Numbered from the stretch's first letter, positions 25,720-34,370 are shown. The stretch is DNA of 64,000 bases from Ga0077560 sp046330435 (GCA_046330435.1 JAXLST010000005.1:186001-250000), one strand, 5' to 3'. Notes: generated from the letters alone by a model not told the origin. Translations and numbers: made by a program.

Positions 25720-26996
25720 GCGGGGCCGCACCGGAGGGCGCCCGCAGCGCCGAGCTGTTCGACCGGGCGCGCCGCGTCCTGGTGGGCGGGGTCAACTCGC
25801 CGGTGCGCGCCATGCGCTCCATCGGCCGTGACCCGCTGTTCATCGACCGGGCCGAGGGCCCGCACGTGTGGGACGCCGACGGCAACCGGTACGTGGACTA
25901 CCTGTCCACCTGGGGCCCCGCGATCCTGGGCCACGCCGCCCCGGCGGTGCTGGACGCCCTGCGCGACGCGCTGCCGCGCGGCACCTCCTACGGCGCCCCG
26001 ACGGAGCGCGAGGTGGTGTTCGCCGAGGCGGTGATCGACGCCTACCCGTCGGTCGAGCGCCTGCGGATGACCTCCTCCGGCAGCGAGGCCGTGACCGGCG
26101 CCCTGCGCCTGGCCCGCGCCGCCACCGGCCGCGACGTGATCGTGAAGACCATCGGCGGCTACCACGGCGCCATCGACGTGCTGCTGGTGCAGGCCGGCAG
26201 CGGCGCCACCACGCTCGGCACGCCGGACAGCCCCGGCGTCCCCGCCGCCGTCACCGCCAACACGCGCCTGGTGCCCTACAACGACCTCGCCGCCGCGGAG
26301 GCCGCCCTGGAGGGCGCCGCCGCGATCATCATCGAGCCGGTCGCCGGGAACATGGGCGTCGTCCCGCCGGAGCCCGGCTACCTGGAGGGCCTGCGCGCCG
26401 CCTGCGACCGCACCGGGGCGCTGCTGATCCTCGACGAGGTCATCACCGGCTTCCGCCTCGCGCGGGGGGGCGCGCAGGAGCGCTTCGGGATCCGCGCCGA
26501 CCTCACGTGCTTCGGCAAGATCATCGGCGGGGGCCTGCCGGTGGGCGCGTTCGGCGGCCGCGCCGACGTCATGGCCCAGCTCGCCCCCGAGGGGCCGTGC
26601 TACCAGGCGGGCACCCTCTCCGGGAACCCGCTGGCCACCACCGCGGGCCTCGCGGTGATCTGCGAGCTCGCCGCGCCCGGCGTGTACGACCGGCTCGAGG
26701 CGTCCGCCGCGGAGCTGGAGGACGCCATCCGCGCCTCCGGGGCGCCGGTCACCATCAACCGCGTCGGGTCCATGCTCACGCCGTTCTTCACCGAGGGCCC
26801 GGTGCGGGACTACGCCTCGGCGACCGCCAGCGACACCGCCGCCTACGGGGCGTTCGCCCGGGCGCTGCTGGACCGCGGCGTCTACCCGCCGCCGTCGCAG
26901 TTCGAGTGCTGGTTCACGGGGCTCACGCACACCGACGAGGACCTGGCGCACACCCGCCGCGCCCTCGCGGAGGCCGCCGGGGCCACGGCCCGTTGA
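25716..26996 (+). CDS. hemL: glutamate-1-semialdehyde 2,1-aminomutase
   Basis: A 426-residue PLP enzyme converting glutamate-1-semialdehyde to 5-aminolevulinate, the substrate of the hemB product. It has VLVGGVNSPVRAM at the N-terminus, TSSGSEAVTGALRLARAATGR, LILDEVITGFR and the PLP lysine Lys268 in CFGKIIGGGLPVGAFGG. The GTG start overlaps the previous stop by 4 bases. The stop overlaps the following TTG start. The product belongs to the C5 route, so glutamyl-tRNA reductase (hemA) must be elsewhere. Confidence 0.93.
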   Translation: MSGAAPEGARSAELFDRARRVLVGGVNSPVRAMRSIGRDPLFIDRAEGPHVWDADGNRYVDYLSTWGPAILGHAAPAVLDALRDALPRGTSYGAPTEREVVFAEAVIDAYPSVERLRMTSSGSEAVTGALRLARAATGRDVIVKTIGGYHGAIDVLLVQAGSGATTLGTPDSPGVPAAVTANTRLVPYNDLAAAEAALEGAAAIIIEPVAGNMGVVPPEPGYLEGLRAACDRTGALLILDEVITGFRLARGGAQERFGIRADLTCFGKIIGGGLPVGAFGGRADVMAQLAPEGPCYQAGTLSGNPLATTAGLAVICELAAPGVYDRLEASAAELEDAIRASGAPVTINRVGSMLTPFFTEGPVRDYASATASDTAAYGAFARALLDRGVYPPPSQFECWFTGLTHTDEDLAHTRRALAEAAGATAR

Positions 26997-27499
26997 GGGA
27001 GGCGCTGCTGGCGGAGCCGACCCTGGCCACCAGGGTCCGGCCCGACGCCGCCCCGGCCCTGCTGGCGCCGCTGGTCACCCCGCCGCTGCACGCCGCCCAC
27101 GCGCAGGGCGTGGACCTCATCCTGGAGGGCTTCCTCGCCCACCACGGCACGCCCCGGCAGCTGGTGGAGGACGCCGACACCGGCACCCGGGTCCTGGCCG
27201 GCGACTACTGCTACGCCTCGGGCCTGGTGACCGTCGCCGCGTCCGGCGACCTGTTCGTGATCCGCGCCCTGGGCGGCCTGGTGGCGGTGTCCGCCGGCCT
27301 GGTGGCGGCCGATCGCCGTGCGGACCTTCCGGCGCTGTGGCTGGGGACGATGGCCGCCATCGCCGGGCCGCGCGGCCCCGAGGCGGAGGCCGCGTTCGGC
27401 GATGCACTGCGGGCGATGCGCGACGGCGACCGCACCCCCCTTGCCGCGCTCGCCTCGGCGCTCCACCATGCACCCGACCTGGAGGCGGTGCTGGCATGA
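26993..27499 (+). CDS. small polyprenyl-synthase-like protein lacking catalytic motifs
   Basis: A 168-residue helical protein read from TTG 26993, overlapping the hemL stop (TTGA) and the ubiD start (ATGA). The stretch VLAGDYCYASGLVTVAASGD (67-86) followed by IRALGGLVAVSAGL closely parallels VGDYLFARAFEDLAAAGEPEAVRVLASS of the true polyprenyl synthase at 35.8-36.8 kb. Neither DDxxD motif of an active synthase is present. It may be a non-catalytic partner of prenyl synthesis, like component I of two-part heptaprenyl synthases. The relationship is my alignment by eye. Confidence 0.6.
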   Translation: MREALLAEPTLATRVRPDAAPALLAPLVTPPLHAAHAQGVDLILEGFLAHHGTPRQLVEDADTGTRVLAGDYCYASGLVTVAASGDLFVIRALGGLVAVSAGLVAADRRADLPALWLGTMAAIAGPRGPEAEAAFGDALRAMRDGDRTPLAALASALHHAPDLEAVLA

Positions 27500-28947
27500 T
27501 CCGCGACCTTCGCGACTGGATTGAGCGCCTGCGCAAGGCGGGCGAGCTCATCGAGGTGACCACCGAGGTGGACCCCCACCTGGAGATCACCGAGATCACC
27601 GACCGGGTGAGCAAGGTCTTCGGGCCCGCGCTGCTGTTCCGGAACGTGAAGGGCAGCTCGATGCCGGTGCTCATCAACCAGTTCGGCAGCGAGCGCCGCA
27701 TGTGCATGGCGCTGGAGAGCGACACCCTGGACGGCCCGGGCGAGCGCATCCAGGAGCTCATGGAGCTCCAGCCGCCGCAGGGCCTGGTGGAGAAGGTCAA
27801 GGCGCTCGGCAAGCTCCGGGAGCTGGCGTCGTTCAGCCCCAAGGACGTCAAGACCGCGCCCTGCCAGGAGGTCTGGATGGACCCCCCGGACCTCTCCCGG
27901 CTGCCCGTGCTCACCTGCTGGCCCGACGACGGCGGGCCGTACATCACCCTGCCGCTGGTGTTCAGCAAGGACCCGCGCACCGGCGTGCGCAACTGCGGCA
28001 TGTACCGGGTGCAGGTCGTGGACGAGCGCACCGCGATGATGCACTGGCAGATCCACAAGGACGGCGCCGCGCACCTGCGCGACAGCGAGGGCCGCGTGGA
28101 GGTCGCCATCGCCATCGGCACCGACCCGGCCATCACCTACAGCGCCACCGCGCCGCTGCCGCCGCACATCGACGAGATGATCTTCGCCGGCTTCCTGCGC
28201 GGGAAGAGCGTCGAGATGGTGAAGTGCCGCACCATCGACGTGGAGGTCCCCGCGAACGCGGAGATCGTCATCGAGGGCTACGTCGACGCCACCGACATCC
28301 GCCCCGAGGGGCCGTTCGGCGACCACACGGGCTTCTACACGCCGGTGGACGACTACCCGGCGTTCCACGTCACGGCGATCTCGCACCGCCGCGACCCGGT
28401 CTACTCCACGACGATCGTCGGCAAGCCGCCCATGGAGGACTTCTTCCTGGGCAAGGCCACCGAGCGCATGTTCCTGCCGCTCATCAAGATGACCGTCCCG
28501 GACATGCACGACATGAACCTCCCCCTGGAGGGCGTGTTCCACAACTGCGCGATCGTGTCGGTGAAGAAGCGCTACCCGGGCCACGCGAAGAAGCTCATGA
28601 ACGCGGTGTGGGGGCTCGGCCTGCTGTCGCTGTCGCGCTGCGTGATCGTGGTGGACCACGACGTGGACGTGCACGACGTCTCCCAGGTGGCGTTCCACGC
28701 GTTCAGCAACGTGGACCCGGCGCGGGACATGCTGCTGGTGGACGGGCCGGTGGACGCGCTGGACCACGCCGCCCCGTACTTCGCCTACGGCTCCAAGATC
28801 GGCTTCGACGCCACCCGCAAGCTGCCGGGCGAGGGCCAGGTGCGCCCGTGGCCCGACGCGATCCGCATGAGCGAGGACATCCGGGAGATGGTCGACCGCC
28901 GCTGGGCGGAGTACGGCATCCCCGGCGCGGGGACCCGGACGCCCTAA
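27496..28947 (+). CDS. ubiD: UbiD-family decarboxylase, menaquinone (futalosine) pathway type
   Basis: A 483-residue prenylated-FMN-dependent decarboxylase. Features are ATDIRPEGPFGDHTGFY (active-site Glu and FMN-binding region), VYSTTIVGKPPMEDFFLG and the C-terminal DHAAPYFAYGSKIGFDATRK. The sequence resembles the actinobacterial menaquinone decarboxylase that acts on 1,4-dihydroxy-6-naphthoate. That fits the mqnA, mqnC and ubiX genes at 34-39 kb. It ends the hemB operon; its TAA overlaps the convergent hydrolase stop. Confidence 0.9.
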   Translation: MIRDLRDWIERLRKAGELIEVTTEVDPHLEITEITDRVSKVFGPALLFRNVKGSSMPVLINQFGSERRMCMALESDTLDGPGERIQELMELQPPQGLVEKVKALGKLRELASFSPKDVKTAPCQEVWMDPPDLSRLPVLTCWPDDGGPYITLPLVFSKDPRTGVRNCGMYRVQVVDERTAMMHWQIHKDGAAHLRDSEGRVEVAIAIGTDPAITYSATAPLPPHIDEMIFAGFLRGKSVEMVKCRTIDVEVPANAEIVIEGYVDATDIRPEGPFGDHTGFYTPVDDYPAFHVTAISHRRDPVYSTTIVGKPPMEDFFLGKATERMFLPLIKMTVPDMHDMNLPLEGVFHNCAIVSVKKRYPGHAKKLMNAVWGLGLLSLSRCVIVVDHDVDVHDVSQVAFHAFSNVDPARDMLLVDGPVDALDHAAPYFAYGSKIGFDATRKLPGEGQVRPWPDAIRMSEDIREMVDRRWAEYGIPGAGTRTP

Positions 28948-30794
28948 CGCGTGAAGGACACCCGGCGCCCGCCCAGGGTGCCGGTGACCCGCCGGCCCTC
29001 CAGGCGCAGCACCCCGGCGGCGGCGGACCGGCCGCTCACGCGCAGGTCGGCCACCGGAGGCCCGATGAGCCCCCGGCGGACGGTGCCGCTGACGACCACC
29101 CCGGGCACCGCGACGTAGCTCCGCAGCCGCAGCTCGACCCCGGTGGGCAGCAGGGCGCCGGTGCCGGTGCCGCCGCGCAGCCCGCGGAACCGCACGACCC
29201 GGTCGTTGCCGCTGCCGAAGGAGACGGCCTGGCTCACGTCGTCGAGCGTGGCGATGACGGCACGGGCGGTGCGGCCCCGCCGGCCGGGCACGCCGAGCGG
29301 CCGCAGGGCGGCGAACGACCGCGGCGGCAGCTTCCCGATGTCCGGGAACTGCGCGTCGGCGCAGGGCTGGCCCACCGTGGTGCCCCGCAGGAAACGCCGG
29401 ATGGCGAGCACCGTGCACTCGTTGCGGCCGCTCAGGCTGGAGTGGCCGCTGCCCAGCGCCCGCACGAGGCTCGCCCGGGGGAGTCCCTGCGCCACGGCCC
29501 GCGCGGTCTCCAGCGGCGTGCGGACGTCCTGGGTCCCGGCGATGAGCAGGGTGGGGACGTCCGGCAGCGGCGTGGCGGGCGGCGTGGCGAGCCGCGCCTC
29601 CGGCCATCCGGTGCACGCGGCCACGAGGGCGGCGTCGGTGCCCGGGGCGCGGAACGGGGCGGTGGCGCCCGGCGCGAGCCCGGCGAACACCGCCTGCGCG
29701 GCGGCGGTGCGGTCGGCGGCGGGCTGGCCGGTGCTCCACGGCAGGTCGGCCTCGCCGCACTCGGTGGCCAGGAACAGGCCCACCGACAGCTCCGCAGGGT
29801 CGCCGGGGCCGGAGTCGCCGCCGTCGATGCGGAACAGCAGCGCCGGGTCCCCCCGCAGGGCGAGCTTCACCGCGGCGGGGAACAGCCCGCGCGCGTCGGG
29901 GTTGAGGTCGCCGGAGCCGTACAGCTCGAACAGTGCCGTGGGCTCCGCCGGCCCGCCGAACGTGCCGGCGACGGTGCGGCCCGAGGCCAGCACGCGGCGG
30001 CCCGTGAGCCCGGCGGAGGCCAGGCGGGCCTCGAGCGCGGCGACGTCGGCCACCGGATCGGACGTCACGCCCCGGCAGCGGCGCGCACCGCAGAGCTCCG
30101 CGAGCGAGCGGGCCGCGGCCGCGTACCCGTCGGCGTCGAACGTCGTGTTGCCCTGCAGCCCCACGACCGAGTCCAGGATGATCCCGGCGGTCGAGGCGGG
30201 GTGCAGCCGCGCGTACCAGGTCGCGACAAGGGTGCCGTACGACACGCCCAGCGGCGTGATCTGCGCCCGGCCGAGTGCGGTGCGCAGGTCCTCCATGTCG
30301 GCGACGCTGTCGGCGGTGGTGAAGTGCACCCGCCGCGGGCCGATCTCCGCGGCGCACGCCTGCACGGCCGCGGCGATGGCCGACGCCTCGTCGGTGACGG
30401 CGTCCAGGCTGCTGCACCGCAGCGCGTTCGCGCCGGTGCCCCGCTGGTCGAACGCGACGACCTCGTACCCCGCGGGCGCGGCCGCCCGCAGCTGCTGCTC
30501 CAGCTCCCCGCCCGGCTGGATCGCCGACTGGCCGGGGCCCCCCGCGAGGAAGACGATCGTCCCCCGGTACGTCCCGCGGGAGGGCAGCACCCGCACCGCG
30601 AGGGCCTGCGTGCCCTGCGCGGCATCCGCGCGGTCGACCGGCACGGTGAGCGTCCCGCAGCGGAAACCCGCGAGGCCCGGGCAGGCCCGCAGCGTGAGCG
30701 GGGTCTGGCCCGCGGCGGCGGCGGGAAGGGCGAGCGCGACGGCCGCGGCGGCCGCCGGAAGGGCGCGGCGGAGGCGCGCGGGGACCGGTCGCAT
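28944..30794 (-). CDS. secreted alpha/beta hydrolase, tripeptidyl-aminopeptidase-like
   Basis: A 616-residue protein with a signal peptide (residues 9-30, ending AAAAGQ). The hydrolase domain has the oxyanion loop LAGGPGQSA, the nucleophile elbow GVSYG, an acid in AGTQDVRTP and the histidine in GSGHSS. This is the order of the proline iminopeptidase/tripeptidyl-aminopeptidase group. It continues with an extra C-terminal beta-rich domain of about 110 residues (from about 505) without recognised family. It probably acts on peptides outside the cell. Monocistronic, convergent with ubiD and divergent from qcrA. Confidence 0.82.
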   Translation of the reverse strand: MRPVPARLRRALPAAAAAVALALPAAAAGQTPLTLRACPGLAGFRCGTLTVPVDRADAAQGTQALAVRVLPSRGTYRGTIVFLAGGPGQSAIQPGGELEQQLRAAAPAGYEVVAFDQRGTGANALRCSSLDAVTDEASAIAAAVQACAAEIGPRRVHFTTADSVADMEDLRTALGRAQITPLGVSYGTLVATWYARLHPASTAGIILDSVVGLQGNTTFDADGYAAAARSLAELCGARRCRGVTSDPVADVAALEARLASAGLTGRRVLASGRTVAGTFGGPAEPTALFELYGSGDLNPDARGLFPAAVKLALRGDPALLFRIDGGDSGPGDPAELSVGLFLATECGEADLPWSTGQPAADRTAAAQAVFAGLAPGATAPFRAPGTDAALVAACTGWPEARLATPPATPLPDVPTLLIAGTQDVRTPLETARAVAQGLPRASLVRALGSGHSSLSGRNECTVLAIRRFLRGTTVGQPCADAQFPDIGKLPPRSFAALRPLGVPGRRGRTARAVIATLDDVSQAVSFGSGNDRVVRFRGLRGGTGTGALLPTGVELRLRSYVAVPGVVVSGTVRRGLIGPPVADLRVSGRSAAAGVLRLEGRRVTGTLGGRRVSFTR

Positions 30795-30955
30795 CGAACG
30801 AGCCTATCCCCGCCGGCAGACGTCGCGCACGCCAATTCGGTGCCCCTCCGCCCTGACGTGCGGGACATTCGACCGGTCGCCAGGGACGTTGGCTCCGCCG
30901 GGGGTCTGGTTGAATCGTTCGGCCGGGAATCCACCCGGCGCGCTCGTCCCTGCAC

Positions 30956-30962
30956 GAGGAGG
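30956..30962 (+). promoter_or_regulatory. strong ribosome binding site of qcrA
   Basis: GAGGAGG lies 9 bases before GTG 30972 and decides that start. The frame is open for kilobases upstream and offers other candidates. Confidence 0.75.
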
Positions 30963-30971
30963 TTGCACCAG

Positions 30972-31664
30972 GTGGCAGACAGCCAGGGGAACGGATCCCC
31001 CACCGGGGCGTCCGGGGGTACGGGGGGCCTATACAGCGGCCCGCGTGCCGTCGACCCCGAGCCGACGCACTCGCACCACGACGATCCCGAGCACATCACT
31101 CGGACCCGGTTCCTCTCCGGCGTCGCGGTCGCCGGTGGCGCCGTCCTCACGGCCGCCATCCTGGTGCCGATCGTCGGCTTCGCCGTCACGGACTCGGTCA
31201 AGGAGGAGGAGTGGCGGTGGATCGACGTCGGTCCGCTGTCGGACTTCCCCGACGGCCAGACGACGTCCGTCGCGGTCTCCGGTCCCAATCCCGTGTCCGA
31301 CCGTCGCGCGTTCGTGCGCCGCAAGGGCAACCAGATCACCGCGATCTGGAACCGGTGCGCCCACCTCGGGTGCCCCGTCGAGTACAACCCCGGCGGTGAC
31401 CTGTACGTGTGCCCCTGCCACGGTGGCTCGTACGACTCCGAGGGCCGCGTCGTCGCCGGCCCGCCGCCGCGCCCGCTGGACCGCTTCGACATCAAGGTCG
31501 TGAAGCAGGGGTCCACCGAGCGCCTCGACCCGTCGAGCGCTCCCGCGGACTCCCGGGTCCTCATCGGGAAGCCGTACTCGATCGACGAGGACCTCAAGCC
31601 CTACCGCCTCCACGGGCCGGGCGAGGAGGTCAAGGGTGTCCTTGCCAACCTCTACCCCTTCTAG
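30972..31664 (+). CDS. qcrA: menaquinol-cytochrome c reductase Rieske iron-sulfur subunit
   Basis: A 230-residue protein. The N-terminal 45 residues are hydrophilic, then one transmembrane anchor (SGVAVAGGAVLTAAILVPIV, 49-68), then the Rieske domain. Cluster ligands are Cys129 and His131 (CAHLGC) and Cys147 and His150 (CPCHGGSYD), with Cys134/Cys149 forming the usual disulfide. The product passes electrons from menaquinol to the c-type haem of QcrC. It is the first gene of qcrABC. Confidence 0.93.
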   Translation: MADSQGNGSPTGASGGTGGLYSGPRAVDPEPTHSHHDDPEHITRTRFLSGVAVAGGAVLTAAILVPIVGFAVTDSVKEEEWRWIDVGPLSDFPDGQTTSVAVSGPNPVSDRRAFVRRKGNQITAIWNRCAHLGCPVEYNPGGDLYVCPCHGGSYDSEGRVVAGPPPRPLDRFDIKVVKQGSTERLDPSSAPADSRVLIGKPYSIDEDLKPYRLHGPGEEVKGVLANLYPF

Positions 31665-31673
31665 GAGCGACCG

Positions 31674-32504
31674 GTGAGCACCACCAACATCGGACCCAAG
31701 GGGCCGGTCGGCAAGGTCGGGGAGAGCGTCATCGACTTCGTCGAGGACCGCTCCGGCGCCAAGACCGGCCTCACCTGGTTCCTCAAGCGCAACATCCCCG
31801 CCGAGACCAGCTGGTTCCAGACCCTCGGCTTCGCCGCCATGGCGGTGTTCGGCCTGCAGGCCGTCACCGGCATCTTCCTGGCGATGTACTACAAGCCGGA
31901 CCCCTCGCGGGCCTACGCCAGCATCGAGCACATCACGAACGACGTGACGTGGGGCTGGCTCGTCCGCGGCATGCACAAGTGGGGCGCCAGCGCGATGATC
32001 GTGCTGGTCTTCCTGCACATGGGACGCGTCTTCATCTTCGGGTCCTACAAGTACCCGCGCGAGCTCACCTGGGTGACCGGCGCGATCCTGCTCATCATGA
32101 CCATGTTCATGGGCCTCACCGGCTACCTGCTGGTGTGGGACGAGAAGGCCTACTGGGCCACCGTCGTGGCCATGAACATCACCGCCAGCGCGCCCATCCT
32201 GGGCCCGTACGTCGCGGACGTCCTCCGCGCGGGCTCGGAGTTCAACAACGACACGCTGTCGCGGTTCTACTCGATCCACATGCTCGCGATTCCCGGGGGC
32301 ATCGCGACATTCATCGGATTGCACCTGTTCCTGGTGGCGAAACTCGGGATCTCCGAGCCGCCGCACTCCCACCGGCTCGCCCGCGTGCGGCGCGCCGAGG
32401 AGGCCGCCCGCAGGGCCGCGGCGCGTGACCGCCAGCCCTACGGCCGCCGCCAGGTGACTCCCGAGACGTCCCCGCAGACCATCTCCGCGGAGGGCGGCTC
32501 GTGA
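31674..32504 (+). CDS. qcrB: cytochrome b subunit of the bc complex (b6-like)
   Basis: A 276-residue membrane protein with four helices carrying the two b haems. The four ligand histidines are in RGMHKWGAS, VFLHMGRVF, YSIHMLAIP and IGLHLFLVAK. The short length and lack of the last four helices mark the split form seen in b6f and Bacillus-type complexes. A charged Arg/Ala-rich tail (from residue 222) follows the fourth helix. GTG start 9 bases after qcrA; it overlaps qcrC by 4 bases. Confidence 0.93.
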   Translation: MSTTNIGPKGPVGKVGESVIDFVEDRSGAKTGLTWFLKRNIPAETSWFQTLGFAAMAVFGLQAVTGIFLAMYYKPDPSRAYASIEHITNDVTWGWLVRGMHKWGASAMIVLVFLHMGRVFIFGSYKYPRELTWVTGAILLIMTMFMGLTGYLLVWDEKAYWATVVAMNITASAPILGPYVADVLRAGSEFNNDTLSRFYSIHMLAIPGGIATFIGLHLFLVAKLGISEPPHSHRLARVRRAEEAARRAAARDRQPYGRRQVTPETSPQTISAEGGS

Positions 32505-33259
32505 ACAAGGCACAGCAGGAGGCGTACCTGCGGGAGTACTCGCAGGCCAAGAAGGAGGGGAAGTCCTTCTTCCCCTACGCCATCTACAAGGACCACATCG
32601 TCGCGATCCTGGCCTTCGGCTGGATCATCGGCATGGCGATCTGGCACAAGGTCGAGATCGGCAAGCCGGTGTACGCCGCGACGACCGACTTCGTGCCGCG
32701 GCCGGAGTGGTACTTCTTCTTCCTCTTCGAGCTGCTGAAGGTCTTCAAGGGCCAGAACGCCCTGATGCCGGTCATCATGGCGACGTTCATCGTCCCGAAC
32801 GTCCTCATGGTGCTGCTCCTGCTCACCCCGTTCATCGACCGGGGCCCGGAGCGCCGCATCAGCCGCCGTCCGATCGCCCTGGCGACGTCGGTGGTCGTGT
32901 TCACCTCCCTCGCCTGGCTCACCTACAAGGGCGCCACCAGCGAGGCCCCGAGCGGCGGCGCGGAGCTCACCTTCTCGCCGGCGCTGGACGAGACGGCGGC
33001 CGGTGGCTACCAGCTCTTCCAGGACAACGGATGTCAAGGCTGCCATGCATTGGGAGGCAGCGGTGGCGCGGTGGGCCCGGACCTCACGAACGAGGGCACC
33101 AAGAACCACGGGGTGCAGTGGCACATCGACCACCTGAAGAACCCGTCGTCGAAGAACCCGGGTTCGGCCATGCCGCCGTTCGCGAACTTCACGCCGGAGC
33201 AGTACACCCAGCTCGGTACCTTCCTGGACGGCCTCGGCACCAAGTTCAAGGTGCAGTAG
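32501..33259 (+). CDS. qcrC: subunit IV-cytochrome c fusion of the bc complex
   Basis: A 252-residue protein. Residues 1-140 correspond to subunit IV with three helices and the quinol-site motif PEWYFFFLFELLK (68-80). Residues 160-252 are a monohaem cytochrome c domain with CQGCH (178-182) and a methionine in GSAMPPFANF as likely sixth ligand. This fusion is the arrangement of the Bacillus QcrC. The GTG start overlaps qcrB. A perfect terminator follows 30 bases after the stop. Confidence 0.92.
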   Translation: MNKAQQEAYLREYSQAKKEGKSFFPYAIYKDHIVAILAFGWIIGMAIWHKVEIGKPVYAATTDFVPRPEWYFFFLFELLKVFKGQNALMPVIMATFIVPNVLMVLLLLTPFIDRGPERRISRRPIALATSVVVFTSLAWLTYKGATSEAPSGGAELTFSPALDETAAGGYQLFQDNGCQGCHALGGSGGAVGPDLTNEGTKNHGVQWHIDHLKNPSSKNPGSAMPPFANFTPEQYTQLGTFLDGLGTKFKVQ

Positions 33260-33288
33260 CCGCTCCCACAGGGAGGGCGCAGGACCCC

Positions 33289-33315
33289 GACGGCCCGCTC
33301 ATCGAGCGGGCCGTC
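33289..33315 (+). terminator. intrinsic terminator of qcrABC
   Basis: A perfect 12-base stem (GACGGCCCGCTC/GAGCGGGCCGTC) with a 3-base loop is followed by GCCGTTT. It lies between the qcrC stop and the convergent small gene. Confidence 0.8.
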
Positions 33316-33321
33316 GCCGTT

Positions 33322-33699
33322 TCAGGCCGCGACCAGGTGGGGCCGTCCGGCCGCGACGGGCAGCGGCAGGTCCTCGGGGCCGACGGGCCACGAGCCGACC
33401 GACCCGGCGCCCGCGGGCGTGGCGCGCATCGCGTCGAGGTGCGCGCCGGACCGGGCGTAGGCCCGCGCGGCGTCCGCGGAGGTCCACACCGACACCGTGC
33501 GGAACACGCCGCTCAGGATGCGGGCCTCCATGCGCATACCGACGAAGCCCTCGGCGCCGCGCGCCTGCCGGGCGAGGGTGCCGGACCGCCGCAGGAACGC
33601 GATGCGGCCCCCAAGGCCGCGCACGCGGAACTCGGTCGCCACGGCGTGGAGCGGTCCGTCGGCGCCGGCGGCCGGTCCGGGCGTCCAGGGTGTCTGCAT
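33322..33699 (-). CDS. small protein with monooxygenase-like ferredoxin fold, function unknown
   Basis: A 125-residue protein. Pieces such as AVATEFRVRGLGGRIAFLRR, GFVGMRMEARIL, FRTVSVWTSADAARAYARSG and HLDAM fit the dimeric alpha/beta barrel pattern of antibiotic-biosynthesis-monooxygenase/DUF3291-like proteins. No cofactor site is visible. It is divergent from a tetR gene, with a palindrome CTTGACGGCGTCAAG between them just upstream of this start. It is thus the probable target of that repressor. Confidence 0.6.
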   Translation of the reverse strand: MQTPWTPGPAAGADGPLHAVATEFRVRGLGGRIAFLRRSGTLARQARGAEGFVGMRMEARILSGVFRTVSVWTSADAARAYARSGAHLDAMRATPAGAGSVGSWPVGPEDLPLPVAAGRPHLVAA

Positions 33700-33725
33700 G
33701 GGGTCCTCCGTGGGCGTGGGACGAA

Positions 33726-33740
33726 CTTGACGGCGTCAAG
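33726..33740. promoter_or_regulatory. palindromic operator between tetR and its divergent neighbour
   Basis: A perfect inverted repeat with 6-base arms and a 3-base centre (CTTGAC-GGC-GTCAAG). A weaker related sequence beginning CTTGTC lies at 33760-33774. The position in the 83-base divergent gap suggests the TetR-binding site. Confidence 0.55.
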
Positions 33741-33782
33741 ATGCCGGACCGGCACGCATCTTGTCAATGGTAAGTTGCGGGC

Positions 33783-34370
33783 GTGGACCCACGCCCCTAC
33801 CACCACGGCGACCTGCGCCGGGCGCTGCTCGAGGCGGCCGAGGACGCCGTGGCCCGAAGCGGCCCGGCCGCGCTGAGCCTGCGGGAGCTGGCCCGCAGCG
33901 CCGGCGTCTCGCACGCGGCCCCCGCCCACCACTTCGGGTCCAAGACCGGCCTGCTCACCGCCATCGGGGCGTCGGGCTTCGCGGCGCTGGCCGACGCCCT
34001 GGCGGCCGCACGGGCGACGGGGGACTTCGCCGAGGTCGGCGCCGCCTACGTGGCGTTCGCGGCGGAGCGCCCCGGCGCCTTCGCGGTGATGTTCGACGTG
34101 ACCCTCCTGGACTGGTCCGATCCGGCCCTGCAGGAGGCGGGCGGCAGGGCCCGCGGCGAGCTCACGCGGGCGGTGGCCGCGGCCGCCGGCGGCGCCCCGG
34201 ACCCCGAGGCGGCCGAGCTCGCCGCGTGGTCGCTGGTGCACGGCCTCGCCGCGCTCTCCAGGGGCGGCATGGCGCCCGGCGGGGAGGACCCCGCCGCCCT
34301 CGCCCGGCGGGTGGGCGCGGCCGTCCGCCTGGTCACCGGCGCCACGGGGGACGACCGTCCGGCCGATTGA
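33783..34370 (+). CDS. TetR-family transcriptional regulator
   Basis: A 195-residue regulator starting at GTG. The N-terminal helix-turn-helix (YHHGDLRRALLEAAEDAVAR, then LSLRELARSAGVSHAAPAHH and FGSKTGLLTAI) is the type of the WHG-domain TetR subgroup. The C-terminal ligand-binding half ends with WSLVHGLAALSRGG, matching the WHG signature area. It probably represses itself and the divergent small protein gene. The ligand is unknown. Confidence 0.85.
   Translation: MDPRPYHHGDLRRALLEAAEDAVARSGPAALSLRELARSAGVSHAAPAHHFGSKTGLLTAIGASGFAALADALAAARATGDFAEVGAAYVAFAAERPGAFAVMFDVTLLDWSDPALQEAGGRARGELTRAVAAAAGGAPDPEAAELAAWSLVHGLAALSRGGMAPGGEDPAALARRVGAAVRLVTGATGDDRPAD

Noticed and set aside
27702..31664. 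Very long open frames (over 1,000 codons) across ubiD, the hydrolase and qcrA
   Set aside because: They are Gly/Arg/Pro-rich readings opposite or out of frame with clear genes; only the last 230 codons (qcrA) are real.
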